Of a stretch of 64,000 bases of DNA, positions 1-8,251 are shown in pieces. The notes beneath the pieces are model-generated. The model was not told the origin of the DNA. It was given only the letters and a program-made list of their open reading frames with translations, and ran no database searches. Source of the DNA: Melaminivora sp034675505 (GTDB lineage: Bacteria > Pseudomonadota > Gammaproteobacteria > Burkholderiales > Burkholderiaceae_C). Made by a program: the position numbers and the translations under genes. Positions within the stretch are counted from its first letter, which is position 1, and each line of letters starts with the position of its first letter. The DNA is taken from the NCBI GenBank assembly GCA_034675505.1, contig JAUCDD010000018.1, positions 310,001 through 374,000 of the forward strand, in the 5' to 3' direction.

Positions 1-92
1 AGCATCATGGTCATGACCACGGTGATCAGCACCACCAGCGTCGCGCCGAAGGCGCGGGCCAGCTCCTTGCGGATGGACGAATCGAATAACAT
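1..92 (-). CDS. lptF: LPS export permease LptF (N-terminal fragment)
   Basis: Reading leftward from an ATG at 92-90, the frame stays open to the window edge and gives an N-terminus beginning MLFDSSIRKELARAF followed by a hydrophobic first membrane segment rich in V, L, I and M. This matches the start of LptF, one of the two inner-membrane permeases of the LptB2FG lipopolysaccharide extractor. Divergence from pepA with only 23 bp between the start codons repeats the arrangement known in E. coli, which supports the call. Only about 30 codons are visible, so domains cannot be checked. Confidence 0.8.
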   Translation of the reverse strand, partial: MLFDSSIRKELARAFGATLVVLITVVMTMM

Positions 93-115
93 AGTTCGAG
101 AGGAAACCGTCGATT

Positions 116-1618
116 ATGAACTTTGAACTGAAGACGCTGTCGCTGGCCGGGGCCGCGCGGCACAAGTGCGACCTGCTGGCCGTTTTGGTGGCGGCGGACT
201 TCGCGGCGCAGGCGGACCGACGCCCTCGGCCGCCTGGTTGGCCGCGTGCTGGCGGCAGGCGACCTGGAGCTCAAGCCCGGCAAGCTGCTGCAGCTGTACG
301 CCCCCGAGGGCATCGCCGCGCGCCAGCTGGCGCTGGTGTGCTGCGGCGACGGCTCGCCGCAGGCGGTGCGCCAGGCAGTGCTGGCGCTGGGGTCGGCGCT
401 CAAGGCGCCCGCCGTGCGGCGCGCGGCCCTGGTCTTTGCCGCTGCCCCGGCGCCGCAGGCCCTCGGCATCGCGATGCGCGCGGCCGCCGACGCCGCGTAT
501 GTCTATACCGCCACCCGGGCGCAGCCCCAGGCGCGCCCCCTGGAGGCGCTGACGCTGGGCGTGCCCGGGGCAGCGGCGGCGCGCGGCCAGTTCGACATGG
601 CGCTGGCAGAGGTCGCGGGCGTGGATTTCGCGCGCGAGTGGGCCAACCGCCCGGCCAACCACGCCACGCCGGCGCTGCTGGCCGACGCCGCCCGGGCGCT
701 CGCCCGGCGGCCCGGCCTGCGCTGCACCGTGCGCGGCCCCCAGGAAGTGGCCAAGCTGGGCATGGGTGCATTCATGGCGGTGGCGCAGGGCTCGGCCGAG
801 CCGCTGCGCTTCATCGAATTACGCTACGACGGCGCGCCCAAGGGGCAGGCGCCGGTGGTGCTGGTGGGCAAGGGCATCACCTTCGACACCGGCGGCATCT
901 CGCTCAAGCCCGCGCCCGAGATGGACGAGATGAAGTTCGACATGGGCGGCGCGGCCAGCGTGCTGGGCGTGTTCCGGGCGCTGGCCGAGTCGCGTCCGGC
1001 CCTGAACGTGGTGGGCCTGATCCCGGCGTGCGAGAACATGCCCGACGGGCGCGCGCTCAAGCCGGGCGACGTGGTCACCAGCATGAGCGGCCAGACCATC
1101 GAGGTGCTCAACACCGATGCGGAGGGGCGGCTGGTGCTGTGCGATGCGCTGACCTATGCCACGCGGTTCAAGCCAGCCGCCATCGTGGACGTGGCCACCC
1201 TCACCGGCGCCTGCGTGATCGCCCTGGGCGGCGTGCGCAGCGGCCTGTTCTGCACGACGACGCCCTGGCCGCCCAGCTGCAGGGCGCAGGCGATTCGGCG
1301 CTCGACCCGGTATGGCGAATGCCCCTGGACGACGAGTACGCCGAGGGCCTGAAGACGAACTTCGCGGATGTGGCCAATGTCGGCGGCCGGCCCGCCGGCG
1401 CCGTGACGGCGGCCAAGTTCCTGCAGCGCTTCGTGGGCAGTACGCCCTGGGCGCACCTGGACATCGCCGGCACGGCCTGGAAGGGCGGGCAGGCCAAGGG
1501 CGCCACCGGCCGCCCCGTGGCGCTGCTGCTGCGCTGGCTGCACGATCGTGCGGCACAGGCCGACGGCGCGCGCGCCGCCGTCGCCGCCGCGCCGCGCAGG
1601 AAACCGGCAGCCGGCTGA
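116..1618 (+). CDS. pepA: Leucyl aminopeptidase PepA (two frameshifts)
   Basis: Cytosolic M17 aminopeptidase with a two-metal centre that removes N-terminal residues from peptides. The start at 116 has GAGGAA about 11 bp upstream and yields MNFELKTLSL. Family signatures are visible: VGKGITFDTGGISLKP (metal-binding Lys and Asp), the NTDAEGRL signature, and KTNFADVANVGGR near the end. Total length of about 500 codons is normal for the family. The reading frame breaks twice: an extra C near 224 (GAC-C-GAC) and a missing base near 1254 just before DDALAAQLQ. Both are one-base changes that leave conserved sequence on each side, so sequencing error is more likely than true decay. Confidence 0.9.
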   Translation: MNFELKTLSLAGAARHKCDLLAVLVAADFAAQADRRPRPPGWPRAGGRRPGAQARQAAAAVRPRGHRRAPAGAGVLRRRLAAGGAPGSAGAGVGAQGARRAARGPGLCRCPGAAGPRHRDARGRRRRVCLYRHPGAAPGAPPGGADAGRARGSGGARPVRHGAGRGRGRGFRARVGQPPGQPRHAGAAGRRRPGARPAARPALHRARPPGSGQAGHGCIHGGGAGLGRAAALHRITLRRRAQGAGAGGAGGQGHHLRHRRHLAQARARDGRDEVRHGRRGQRAGRVPGAGRVASGPERGGPDPGVREHARRARAQAGRRGHQHERPDHRGAQHRCGGAAGAVRCADLCHAVQASRHRGRGHPHRRLRDRPGRRAQRPVLHDDALAAQLQGAGDSALDPVWRMPLDDEYAEGLKTNFADVANVGGRPAGAVTAAKFLQRFVGSTPWAHLDIAGTAWKGGQAKGATGRPVALLLRWLHDRAAQADGARAAVAAAPRRKPAAG

Positions 1619-1651
1619 ACCGCCTGCCGCGGCGCTGGCTCGCCCACACCC

Positions 1652-2094
1652 ATGCCCGACGTCTCCTTTCATTTCAACGTGCCGCACAAGCTGGCCTACG
1701 CCTGCCGGCTGGCCCGCAAGGCCGTGCGGCAAGGATGCCCGGCTGGCCATCACCGCCAGCGCCGGCCAGCTGGAGCAGCTCGACCGCATGCTGTGGGAGC
1801 TGGACCCGGCCGACTTCGTCGCCCATTGCCTGGACGGCGCTGAACCAGCGGTGCTGGCTGCGTCGCCGGTGCTGCTCACCGCCGATCCACAGGGCTGCCC
1901 CCACCGCGACGTACTGGTCAACCTGGCCCCGCAGCTGCCCGCCGGCTACCACGAGTTCGCCCGCGTGATCGAGATCGTGGGCAACGCCGATGAGGACGAG
2001 CGCGCCCTGGCGCGCCAGCGCTGGCGCGCCATATGCGGCGGCCGGGCATGCCATCGAGCGCTTGGATGCCGCGGCGCAGCAGGGCGCGCGATGA
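1652..2094 (+). CDS. holC: DNA polymerase III chi subunit HolC (two frameshifts)
   Basis: The chi subunit of the clamp-loader complex contacts SSB during replication. The N-terminus MPDVSFHFNVPHKLAYACRL and the central QLEQLDRMLWEL and FVAHCL segments match HolC, and position directly after pepA is the usual one (pepA-holC in many proteobacteria). One-base shifts occur near 1730 (missing base before DARLAIT) and near 2031 (extra A in GCC-A-TATGCG). With both repaired the protein is about 147 residues, normal for the family, ending AAAQQGAR at TGA 2092-2094. The stop overlaps the next start as ATGA, which indicates translational coupling. Confidence 0.85.
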
Positions 2095-2432
2095 ACTCGC
2101 CGCCGCGCGTGCCGCCGCGCTTCGTGCCCACGCTGACCCAGGTGGTGCATGCGCCGCCCGCGCCGGCTGCCGCGCCCTTGCCCGGGGCCGCCCCGGTGCC
2201 GGCGGCCCCGCACGGCACGGCCGGCGAGTTCGAGGAGTACGTGGTGCACCGGGTCATGCAGCGCGTGGACCTGGTGCTGGAGCAGCGTCTGCGCCAGGCC
2301 ATCGCCCAGGTCACCGAGGAGCAAACGCGCTCCCTGGGCCCGCGTTTGCGCGAGGAAGTCGAGTCCGTCGTGCGCCACGCGGTGTATGAGGCCGTGGCCC
2401 AGGAACTGGCGCAGGAACGCCCGGCGCCTTGA
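2091..2432 (+). CDS. Conserved hypothetical protein coupled to holC
   Basis: 113-residue protein starting in the ATGA overlap with holC. The first 45 residues are rich in Pro and Ala and look disordered. The remainder is predicted helical and highly charged (EEYVVHRVMQRVDLVLEQRL and EEVESVVRHAVYEAVAQEL), suggesting a coiled coil or a helical oligomer. No enzyme motif is seen. The tight coupling to holC suggests co-expression with the replication gene, but no function can be assigned from sequence. Confidence 0.7.
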   Translation: MNSPPRVPPRFVPTLTQVVHAPPAPAAAPLPGAAPVPAAPHGTAGEFEEYVVHRVMQRVDLVLEQRLRQAIAQVTEEQTRSLGPRLREEVESVVRHAVYEAVAQELAQERPAP

Positions 2433-2568
2433 ACCGATGACAGGGTATATCCCGGTGTGGTATCAACGTGATTTTCTCGTGTTCCCTAGTGAACCACCCC
2501 TCGAATTGCGATATGTTCCAGCGCGTTGTGGCAACACAATATTTCCAGCGCATTCTTTGGAGACCCAT

Positions 2569-3695
2569 ATGCAATTGAAGTTGAAACTGACCGTGGCCGC
2601 TGCTATCGCAGCCCGTTGCCGGAGTGACCTGCGCCCAAGAGGTGGTAAAGATTGGTCACGTCGCACCCCTGTCGGGTCCGCAGGCTCACTACGGTAAGGA
2701 CAACGAAAACGGCGCCCGCATGGCCATCGAGGAGCTCAACACCCAGAACGTCACCATCGGTGGCAAGAAGGTGAAGTTCGAACTGCTCGCAGAAGACGAC
2801 CGCCGCCGATCCCAAGCAAGGCACCGCTGCCGCACAAAAGCTGTGCGACGCCAAGGCGGCCGGCGTGGTCGGCCACCTGAACTCTGGCACCACCATCCCG
2901 GCGGCCAAGGTGTACAACGACTGCGGCATCCCGCACGTGACCGGCGCGGCCACCAACCCCAACCTGACCAAGCCCGGCTACAAGACCACGTTCCGCATCA
3001 TTGCCAACGACAACGCGCTGGGCGCCGGCCTGGCAGCGTATGCAGCCGACACCCTCAAGCTCAAGACCGTGGCCATCGTCGACGACCGCACGGCCTACGG
3101 CCAGGGCGTCGCCAACGTGTTCAAGCGCGTGGCGGCCGAGAAGGGCATGAAGGTCGTGGACGAGCAGTTCACCACCGACAAGGCCACCGACTTCATGGCC
3201 ATCCTGACTGCCATCAAGTCCAAGAACCCGACGCCATCTTCTACGGCGGCATGGACCCGCAAGCCGGCCCCATGCTGCGCCAGATGGAGCAGCTGGGCAT
3301 GGGCAACGTCAAGTACTTCGGCGGTGACGGCGTTTGCACGTCCGAAATCGCCAAGCTGGCCGCTGGCGCCAAGACCCTGTCCAACGTGATCTGCGCCGAA
3401 GGCGGCGCGTCGCTGGCCAAGATGCCTGGCGGCATGGCCTGGAAGGCCAAGTACGACCAAGTACCCCAACCAGTTCCAGGTGTACAGCCCCTACACCTAT
3501 GACGCGACGATGTTGCTGGTGGACGCCATGAAGCGTGCCGGCTCGTCGGACCCCAAGGTCTACATCCCCGAGTTGCTCAAGTCCAACTACAAGGGCGTGA
3601 CGGCCAACATCGCCTTCGAACCCAATGGCGAGATGAAGCACCCGGCGATCACGCTGTACAACTACATCGACGGCAAGAAGACGCCGCTGAACTGA
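2569..3695 (+). CDS. Branched-chain amino acid ABC transporter binding protein (LivJ-type, four frameshifts)
   Basis: Periplasmic solute-binding protein of the Leu/Ile/Val family. The start ATG at 2569 follows GGAG at 2559-2562. A signal peptide (MQLKLKLTVAAAIAAVAGVTCA after repair) precedes the conserved EVVKIGHVAPLSGPQAHYGKD start of the mature domain, and NSGTTIPAAKVYNDCGIPHV and KLKTVAIVDDRTAYGQG follow. Frame breaks occur near 2616 (CC read as CCC), 2803 (extra C), 3229 (CCC read as CC) and 3459 (missing base). All are one-base events in C or A runs, so sequencing error is likely. No permease or ATPase genes adjoin, so it is an orphan or works with a distant transporter. Confidence 0.85.
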
Positions 3696-3707
3696 TAGTG
3701 CGTCGCT

Positions 3708-3730
3708 GCCCGGCCACCTGCTGGCCGGGC
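3708..3730 (+). terminator. GC-rich hairpin after the LivJ-type gene
   Basis: GCCCGGCCA (3708-3716) pairs perfectly with TGGCCGGGC (3722-3730) around a five-base loop, 13 bp after the stop codon. It lacks its own T-run but sits just before the main terminator, so it may assist termination or protect the mRNA 3' end. Confidence 0.45.
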
Positions 3731-3738
3731 AGGCCGAC

Positions 3739-3774
3739 AAAAATGGCGATGTGCCCGGGCACATCGCCATTTTT
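3739..3774. terminator. Bidirectional rho-independent terminator
   Basis: A perfect 36-bp inverted repeat (AAAAATGGCGATGTGCCC against its complement) with A-runs on the left arm and a T-run on the right. It lies between the convergent LivJ-type gene and fnr, and either strand shows a GC-rich stem followed by T residues, so it can stop transcription from both sides. Confidence 0.85.
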
Positions 3775-3808
3775 CATTGCGCCTGCGCAAGGTGCGCCGG
3801 CGCGCAGG

Positions 3809-4552
3809 TCAATGGCAGTTTTGCTGGCTGTTCACGATGCGCTTGAGTGCATCGGTGCTCAGGATGCGGACATGGCGCTGCTTGACCTCGACGATGCCGT
3901 CCTCGACGAACTTGGAGAAAGTGCGGCTCACGGTTTCGAGCTTGAGCCCCAGGTAGCTGCCGATTTCCTCGCGCGTCATCCGCAGCACGAGCTCGGATTG
4001 CGAGAAGCCGCGCGCGTGCAGCCGCTGCACCAGGTTCAGCAGGAACGCCGCCAGCCGTTCGTCGGCGCGCATGCTGCCCAGCAGCAGCATGACGCCGTGC
4101 TCGCGCACGATCTCGCGGCTCATGATCTTGTGCACGTGTGTCTGCAGGGCGGTCACTTCGCGCGACAGCTCCTCGATGCGGTCGAACGGCATCACGCACA
4201 CTTCCGCATCCTCCAGGGCCACGGCGTCGCAGGTGTGATGGTCGTTGACGATGCCGTCCAGGCCGATGATCTCCCCGGCCATCTGGAAGCCGGTCACCTG
4301 GTCGCGCCCGTCCTCGGTCGCCACGCAGGTCTTGAAGAACCCGGTACGGATGGCAAACAGCGAGCTGAAGGCTTCGCCGTTGCGAAACAGGGTGCCGCCG
4401 CGCTTGACCTTGCGGCGAACGGCGACGATTTCATCGATACGCTTGAGCTGCTGCTCCTCCAGCCCGACGGGCATGCACAGCTCGCGCAGGTTGCAGTTGG
4501 AGCAAGCCACCTTGATGGCCTGCAGCTGGGGGGGCATGGTTTCCCGTGTCAT
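3809..4552 (-). CDS. fnr: Oxygen-sensing Crp/Fnr regulator FNR
   Basis: 247-residue cytosolic regulator. The N-terminal cysteines at residues 17, 20 and 26 (CSNCNLRELC) plus a later Cys after HHT match the four ligands of the oxygen-labile 4Fe-4S cluster. A cyclic-nucleotide-type beta-barrel follows (GGTLFRNGEAFSSLFAIRTG), then a long dimer helix and a C-terminal helix-turn-helix with LRMTREEIGSYLGLKLETVSRT, where ETVSR carries the DNA-contacting residues of FNR. It is divergent from hemN, a classical FNR target, and the shared intergenic region holds a perfect FNR box, so autoregulation is plausible. Confidence 0.92.
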   Translation of the reverse strand: MTRETMPPQLQAIKVACSNCNLRELCMPVGLEEQQLKRIDEIVAVRRKVKRGGTLFRNGEAFSSLFAIRTGFFKTCVATEDGRDQVTGFQMAGEIIGLDGIVNDHHTCDAVALEDAEVCVMPFDRIEELSREVTALQTHVHKIMSREIVREHGVMLLLGSMRADERLAAFLLNLVQRLHARGFSQSELVLRMTREEIGSYLGLKLETVSRTFSKFVEDGIVEVKQRHVRILSTDALKRIVNSQQNCH

Positions 4553-4651
4553 GGCGGAAGCTTAACCTCGATCATGGAATTTTCCCGAGAGCCCCATGTC
4601 GTTTCGGGTCTTGGCAGGCAGTATTTGTCTTTTTTCGCACGTGCAGCCGCC

Positions 4652-4665
4652 TTGATCATGATCAA
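4652..4665 (+). promoter_or_regulatory. FNR box between fnr and hemN
   Basis: TTGATCATGATCAA is an exact match to the FNR consensus TTGAT-N4-ATCAA. It lies 55 bp before the hemN start and 100 bp before the fnr start on the other strand. It is expected to activate hemN when oxygen is low and may also control fnr. Confidence 0.88.
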
Positions 4666-4719
4666 GCAACTCCGGTGGGCGATGCGGCACAGTGGCCAGT
4701 CAAGCGAGGATCCCCCACC

Positions 4720-6103
4720 ATGTCCGTTGTCACCCCCGAATCCCTGCAACGCTTCGATGTCGCCGGGCCGCGCTACACCTCCTACCCTACGGCCGACCGC
4801 TTCGTCGAGGCTTTTGGCGAGGACGAATACGCTTTGGCGCTGCAGCAACGCAAGGTCGGCTCGGTGGGCAAGGCGATGCCGTTGTCGCTGTACGTCCACA
4901 TTCCGTTTTGCGAGTCGCTGTGCTACTACTGCGCCTGCAACAAGATCATCACCCGCCACCCGGAGCGCGCCGAAGCCTACCTGCGCTACCTCGCCCGCGA
5001 GATCGACCTGCACACCGCGCACTGCGGCGTGGGCCAGCAGGTCAGCCAGCTGCACCTGGGCGGCGGCACACCGACCTTCCTGTCCGACGACGGCCTGCGT
5101 GAATTGATGGCCATGATCCAGCGCAGCTTTACGCTGGTGCCGGGCGGGGAGTACTCCATCGAGGTCGATCCGCGCACGGTGGACGCGCAGCGCCTGGCGC
5201 TGCTGGCCGAGCTGGGCTTCAACCGCCTGAGCTTTGGCGTGCAGGATTTCGATCCCGAGGTGCAAAAGGCCGTGCACCGGGTGCAGCCCGCCGAGCAGGT
5301 CTTCGCGCTGGTGGAGAGCGCGCGCGGCCTGGGGTTCGAGTCGGTCAACGTGGACCTGATCTACGGCCTGCCGCGCCAGACGCCGCAGTCCTTCGAGCGA
5401 ACGCTCGGCCAGGTGGCCCAGTTGCGCCCGGACCGCATCGCCCTGTACGCCTACGCCCACCTGCCCGAGCGCTTCAAGGCGCAGCGGCGCATCATCAACT
5501 CCGAGCTGCCGGTGGCGTCGGCCAAAGTGGCCATGCTGGCGCGCAGCATCGAGGTGTTCGCCCAGGCCGGCTATGTCTACATCGGCATGGACCATTTCGC
5601 GCTGCCGCAGGACGCGCTGGCGGTGGCCAAGCGCCAGGGTCGGCTGCACCGCAATTTCCAGGGCTACAGCACCCAGCCCGACTGCGACCTGATAGGGCTG
5701 GGGGTTTCGGCCATCGGGCGTATCGGCGCCACCTACAGCCAGAACGTCAAGACGCTGGACGAGTACTACGACCGCCATCAACCAGGGCCGCCTGCCCATC
5801 AACCGGGGCCTGGCCCTCACGCGCGATGACCTGGTGCGCCGCAGCGTGATCATGGCCTTGATGTGCCAGGGAGAGGTGCTGTTCGAGCCGCTGGAGCAAG
5901 CCTGGCTGATCGACTTCAGGGCCTATTTCGCACCGGAGCTGGAGCAGCTGCAGGAGCTGGCTGACCAGGGCCTGGTCTCGGTCAGCGACGAGGCGGTCAC
6001 CGTCACCGCCATGGGCTGGTACTTCGTGCGCGGCGTAGCCATGGTCTTCGACAAGTATCTGCAGGCCAACCGCACCCGCACGCGCTTTTCCCGCATCATC
6101 TGA
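4720..6103 (+). CDS. hemN: Oxygen-independent coproporphyrinogen III oxidase HemN (one frameshift)
   Basis: Radical-SAM enzyme that converts coproporphyrinogen III to protoporphyrinogen IX without oxygen in heme synthesis. The start ATG 4720 is preceded by AGCGAGGA. The cluster motif CESLCYYCAC (C-x3-C-x2-C) and QLHLGGGTPTFL, the SAM-binding glycine region, are intact. An extra C near 5772 (GAC-C-GCC) shifts the frame. The C-terminal HemN domain continues to TGA 6101-6103 with RDDLVRRSVIMALMCQGEV. Repaired length is about 460 residues, typical of HemN. Control by the upstream FNR box is likely. Confidence 0.92.
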
Positions 6104-6106
6104 CCG

Positions 6107-6839
6107 ATGTCGCTGGCGCTCATCTCCACCGTGTTCCTGATGGGCCTGCTCGGCGGCACGCACTGCCTGGCTATGTGCGCAGCCCCTTGTGCCACCGTGG
6201 TCGGCGCCGGGCGCGCGCAAGCCCCGGCGCAGCCCGGCGAGCAGCCCGTGCACTGGCAGCCGCGCGGCGGGGCGATGCGCCGGCCGGCGGCCTTCCACCT
6301 GGGTCGGCTGGTGGGCTACGGGCTGGCAGGCGCGCTGGCCGCGTTGACCATGGACGGCCTGGCGTGGATGGGCGAGCACAGCGCCGCGCTGCGGCCGCTG
6401 TGGTCGCTGGCGCATGTGCTGGTGCTGCGTGTGGGGCCTGGCCATGCTGGCGCAGGCGCGCCAGCCCGCCTGGATCGAGGGGGCTGGCCGGGTCGCATGG
6501 GCCCGGGTGCGCCCCTGGGTGGCCCGCCCCGGCGGCATCTTCCTGGCCGGCACCGCCTGGGCGCTGCTGCCTTGCGGCCTGCTCTACACGGCCTTGATGA
6601 CCGCGGCCCTCAGCGGCAGCCCGGCAGCCGGCGCCTTGTCCATGGTGGCATTCGGCCTGGGCAGCGGCGCCTGGCTGGTGGCCGGGCCGTGGGCCTGGCG
6701 ACGGCTTCGGGCCGGCCTTCCCGGCGCGTCCCGGGAATGGGGCGCGCGTGCCGCCGGCCTCGTCCTGTGCGTGCTGGCAGGCTGGGCGCTGTGGATGCAG
6801 GTCGTGCACGGAACGGCGGCGCCGTGGTGCGCGGCCTGA
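6107..6839 (+). CDS. TauE/SafE-type membrane protein next to hemN (one frameshift)
   Basis: Starts three bases after hemN and probably shares its transcript. The N-terminus holds FLMGLLGGTHCLAMCAAPC, the GGxHC-x-x-MC pattern typical of the UreH/DsbD-like branch of the TauE/SafE family, followed by several hydrophobic helices. An extra C near 6428 breaks the frame. The second part (GIFLAGTAWALLPCGLLYTAL) carries the paired 'PCG' motif of this branch. About 243 residues after repair. Members beside hemN/fnr are thought to serve cytochrome oxidase or copper maturation; that role is inferred from context only. Confidence 0.75.
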
Positions 6840-6900
6840 AGGCGGCGCTGGTTTCGGGCGCAATTCATGGCGGTTGCGACCGCTTGCAATGGTTTCAGCT

Positions 6901-6909
6901 TGCGATAAT
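6901..6909 (+). promoter_or_regulatory. Candidate extended -10 promoter for the c-di-GMP pair
   Basis: TGCGATAAT fits a TGn-extended -10 element 57 bp before the start at 6966. A TTGCAA hexamer lies upstream but only 14 bp away, too close for a normal -35. The local A+T richness is unusual for this neighbourhood, which supports a promoter. Confidence 0.35.
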
Positions 6910-6965
6910 CTTCCCGTTCCCACCCCCATCGGCTGGAGCAGCAAACGCTTGCGCAGCTCGCCTCC

Positions 6966-8251
6966 GTGAACTCATCGCTTCCGATCCATATTGACGAGCT
7001 GCGTGTCGGCATGTTCATTCAGCTGCCCTTGAGCTGGATGCAGCATCCTTTTCCCACCAGCAACTTCCGCATCGCGTCATCAGACCAGATACGGGTGTTG
7101 CGCGAACTGGGCGTGAAGTCGCTCCACTACGTGCCCGCCCGCAGCATCCTGGCGGCTGCGCAGCCGGGCGCTGACGCGGTGCAGGAGCAACCTCCGGCCA
7201 GCCCTGGCCACCCCGCCGGTGCCATGCCGCAAGACTGGGAACAGCAGGCCGGCGCTGGCGCCGCGCCCTGCGTCCCCGCCCCCTACGGGCCAGCGCAGCC
7301 CGACTGCCAGGCGCGCTACCGCCAGACCTCGGCCACCTATGAGGAAATCGCCGCGCAGGTGGCGCACGAGCCATTGCTGGCCCATGCACGGGCACAGGCG
7401 CTGGTGGATGAATGTGCCCGCGAGCTCGAACAGGCCGACGCCTGCGTCATAAGGCTGATGGCCGACGGCGACAGCCCCGGCGCGGCGGCGCACGCCGCCA
7501 ACGTGCTGGTCTTGGCGCTGCTGCTGGGCCGGGCGCTGGAGTTGCGCGGCCCCGCCTTGCGGCACGTTGGGCTGGCGGCGCTGCTGCACGACATCGGCAA
7601 GACGACCATGCCGGCGCACATCGGCGAGCCCGGCGCCCGGCTGCCCCCGCCGAGCTGCAGCGCTACCAGGCCCACGTGGGAGAGTCCGTGGCCCTGGGCC
7701 AGCGCATGGGCCTGCCAAGCGACGTCCTCATCGCCATGGCACAGCACCATGAGCGGGCCGACGGCAGCGGCTACCCCTTGCGCCTGGTGGCCGAGGACCT
7801 CAGCCGCAGCAGCCAGGTCCTGGCGCTGGTCAACGCCTACGACCGGCTGTGCAATCCGCTGCTGGGTGCGCAGGTGCACACCCCGCACGAGGCAGTCTCG
7901 CGCCTGTATGCCCAGCAGCGGGCGGGGTTTGACGCCGTCGTCATGGGCGCTTTCATCCGCATGATGGGCGTCTATCCGCCGGGCTCCCTGGTACAGCTGG
8001 TGGATGGACGGCATGCGCTGGTCACCAGCGTGGACGCCGGGCATCCGCTGCGCCCGTCCGTGCTGGTGCACGTGGCCGGCAGCGAGGTGCAGGCGGTGGA
8101 CCTGTCGCTGCACAAGGACCTGGGCATCCGCCGCAGCCTGCGCCCCTCGCAGCTGCCGCGCGCGGCCCTGCAGGCCTTGTGGCCCGACTCGCGCATCTGC
8201 TACTACTTCGAGCGTGCGGTCGCAGCGGACGATAAAGACGAACAACCATGA
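6966..8251 (+). CDS. HD-GYP domain cyclic-di-GMP phosphodiesterase (one frameshift)
   Basis: The N-terminus (IHIDELRVGMFIQLPLSWMQHPF) matches the DUF3391 domain that precedes many HD-GYP domains. LLHDIGK near residue 207 gives the HD metal ligands, and HHERADGSGYP gives the HHE and GYP signatures, so the hydrolase core is complete. A base is missing near 7647 (GCCCCCGCC), shifting the frame inside the HD-GYP domain. About 428 residues after repair. The TGA at 8249-8251 overlaps the next start (ATGA), coupling it to a GGDEF-EAL protein, so the two probably act on the same cyclic-di-GMP pool. Confidence 0.85.
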